A stretch of DNA of 6,294 bases from UBA4615 sp044342535 (lineage in GTDB: Bacteria; Pseudomonadota; Gammaproteobacteria; Burkholderiales; Burkholderiaceae_E), in assembly GCA_044342535.1 (NCBI GenBank), contig JBIIPQ010000255.1, positions 1 to 6,294 of the forward strand. Direction: 5' to 3'. The translations under genes and the position numbers were made by a program. The notes beneath the pieces are model-generated. The model was not told the origin of the DNA. It saw only the letters and a list, made by a program, of their open reading frames with translations, and searched no databases. Position 1 is the first letter of the stretch, and each line of letters starts with the position of its first letter. Below, one piece after another: positions 5,197 to 6,294 of this stretch.

Positions 5197-6294
5197 ATGA
5201 CGACAGACGCCACCGCCAGCGCCCGCCCCCCGGCACGCCCGATCCGACGCCTGCTGATCGCCAACCGCGGCGAGATCGCCATCCGCATCGCCCGCACCGC
5301 GGCCGAGCTCGGCATCGAGACGGTGGCGGTGTTCTCGCGCGACGACGCGGGCGCACTGCACCCGCGCAAGGCCGACGCCGCGCACGCGCTCGCAGCCGAC
5401 GGCCCCGCCGCCTACCTCGACGCGGCCGCGCTGATCATGGCCGCGCGCGAGCACGACTGCGACGCGATCCACCCGGGCTACGGCTTCCTGTCGGAACGCG
5501 CCGACTTCGCGCGCGCCTGCGTCGAGGCGGGCCTGGCCTTCGTCGGTCCGGCCCCGCGCACGCTCGATCTGTTCGGCGACAAGGCCGCCGCCCGAGCCCA
5601 TGCCATCCGCTGCGGCGTGCCGGTGCTCTCGGGCACCGACCGGGCCACCACGCTCGAGGAGGCGCGGGCCTTCCTCGCGCGGCTGGGCGCCGGCGGCGCG
5701 GTGATGCTCAAGGCGCTGGCCGGCGGCGGCGGCCGCGGCATGCGCCCGGTGACCGACGCCGCGCAGCTCGACGAGGCCTGGGCACGCTGCGCGTCCGAGG
5801 CGCAGGCCGCATTCGGCAGCGACGCGCTGTATGTCGAGCGTCTGCTGCCGCGCGCGCGGCATGTCGAGGTGCAGGTTGCCGGCGACGGCTCGAGCGCGGT
5901 CCACCTGTGGGAGCGCGAGTGCAGCCTGCAGCGCCAGCGCCAGAAGCTCGTCGAGATCGCGCCGGCTCCGGGCCTGGCGCCCAACCTGCGCGACCGGCTG
6001 CTCGCCTCGGCGCTGCGGCTGTCGCGCGAGGCCGGCCTGTCCAACCTCGCGACCATCGAGTTCCTGGTCGACGCCGACGGCGCGGGCCGCAACGACGGCG
6101 AGTTCGCCTTCGTCGAGGCCAACGCGCGGCTGCAGGTCGAGCACACCGTCACCGAGGAGCTGCTCGGGCTCGACCTGGTGCGCCTGCAGCTGCAGATCGC
6201 CGCCGGCGCCACGCTCGCGCAGCTCGGCCTGGCGCGCTCGCCGGCGCTGGTCTCGGGCTGTGCGCTGCAGGCGCGGATCAACCTCGAGACCATG
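5197..6294 (+). CDS. Acyl-CoA carboxylase, biotin carboxylase domain (3' end outside window)
   Basis: The first 366 residues of a biotin-dependent carboxylase; the frame is open at the right edge. The biotin carboxylase part uses ATP and bicarbonate to carboxylate biotin, which then passes CO2 to an acyl-CoA. Visible in order: the N-terminal fold IANRGEIAIRI (21-31), HPGYGFLSE (92-100), ATP-grasp lysines K129 and K172, the glycine-rich loop GGGGRGM (176-182), E214, H222, CSLQRQRQK (242-250), the metal/ATP residues E288, E307 and N309, R311, QVEH (313-316) and R360. The usual RRHQK reads RQRQK here, NTR reads NAR, and HPVTE reads HTVTE. These variants and the ending ALQARINLETM recall single-chain fused long-chain acyl-CoA carboxylases, whose transferase and biotin-carrier parts would follow outside the window. 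That is inference; a separate subunit (AccC-, MCC- or PCC-like) is the alternative. The start is set by the in-frame stop at 5146; no Shine-Dalgarno precedes it. Confidence 0.88.
   Translation, partial: MTTDATASARPPARPIRRLLIANRGEIAIRIARTAAELGIETVAVFSRDDAGALHPRKADAAHALAADGPAAYLDAAALIMAAREHDCDAIHPGYGFLSERADFARACVEAGLAFVGPAPRTLDLFGDKAAARAHAIRCGVPVLSGTDRATTLEEARAFLARLGAGGAVMLKALAGGGGRGMRPVTDAAQLDEAWARCASEAQAAFGSDALYVERLLPRARHVEVQVAGDGSSAVHLWERECSLQRQRQKLVEIAPAPGLAPNLRDRLLASALRLSREAGLSNLATIEFLVDADGAGRNDGEFAFVEANARLQVEHTVTEELLGLDLVRLQLQIAAGATLAQLGLARSPALVSGCALQARINLETM

Noticed and set aside
4045..6144. Very long minus-strand open frame (about 699 codons) antisense to DMT2 and the carboxylase
   Set aside because: Composition is Arg/Gln/His/Asp-rich with no domain motifs, as expected for the antisense shadow of GC-rich coding DNA. 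The plus strand carries clear conserved families over the same span.
4162..6294. DMT2 and carboxylase as one fused protein broken by a nonsense mutation
   Set aside because: They share a frame, but a membrane carrier fused to a biotin carboxylase is not a known architecture, and both proteins have complete-looking ends at the junction.
1..6294. CRISPR arrays, tRNA/rRNA genes, insertion sequences, toxin-antitoxin pairs, prophage
   Set aside because: No regularly spaced repeats, cloverleaf-like or rRNA sequence, transposase motifs or terminal inverted repeats were seen on either strand.

Overview
This is a GC-rich chromosomal window (by eye around 70% G+C, with strong G/C preference at third codon positions). 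It most resembles a betaproteobacterium of the order Burkholderiales. The best clues are the HDOD protein tail at the left edge, whose wording (LHDFAEVLLWCHAP, ALMKAWRLPELL, GWDNAALPDD) is typical of that order, and the mix of drug/metabolite transporters, M20 and FAH-family hydrolases and an acyl-CoA carboxylase. No phage, IS, tRNA, rRNA or CRISPR sequence was seen.

Layout, left to right. (1) The C-terminal end of an HDOD-domain gene (+) enters from the left edge and stops at 436. (2) A 65-bp convergent gap follows, then a DMT/EamA transporter on the minus strand (1404 to 502). (3) A 42-bp divergent gap leads into an M20 (ArgE/DapE-type) metallohydrolase on the plus strand (1447-2742). (4) A 53-bp convergent gap with a strong GC hairpin separates it from a FAH-family protein on the minus strand (3983 to 2796). 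(5) A 178-bp divergent promoter region precedes a second DMT/EamA transporter on the plus strand (4162-5148). (6) After 48 bp comes the start of a biotin-dependent acyl-CoA carboxylase (5197 to beyond 6294), with its biotin carboxylase part in the window. Motif wording suggests it may be the N-terminus of a single-chain multidomain enzyme.

How they may work together: the M20 hydrolase, FAH-family enzyme and two DMT carriers are plausible partners in uptake or export and breakdown of a small amidated or keto-acid substrate. Most of them are in opposite orientations, so they do not form one operon and the link is only inference. DMT2 and the carboxylase are co-directional and closely spaced and could be co-transcribed. 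Regulatory signals are modest. Both DMT genes have a -10-like hexamer 6-9 nt before an ATG with no Shine-Dalgarno, which suggests leaderless transcripts. The M20 and FAH genes have ordinary Shine-Dalgarno sequences. I found no convincing new multi-gene system; the findings are local features worth checking.
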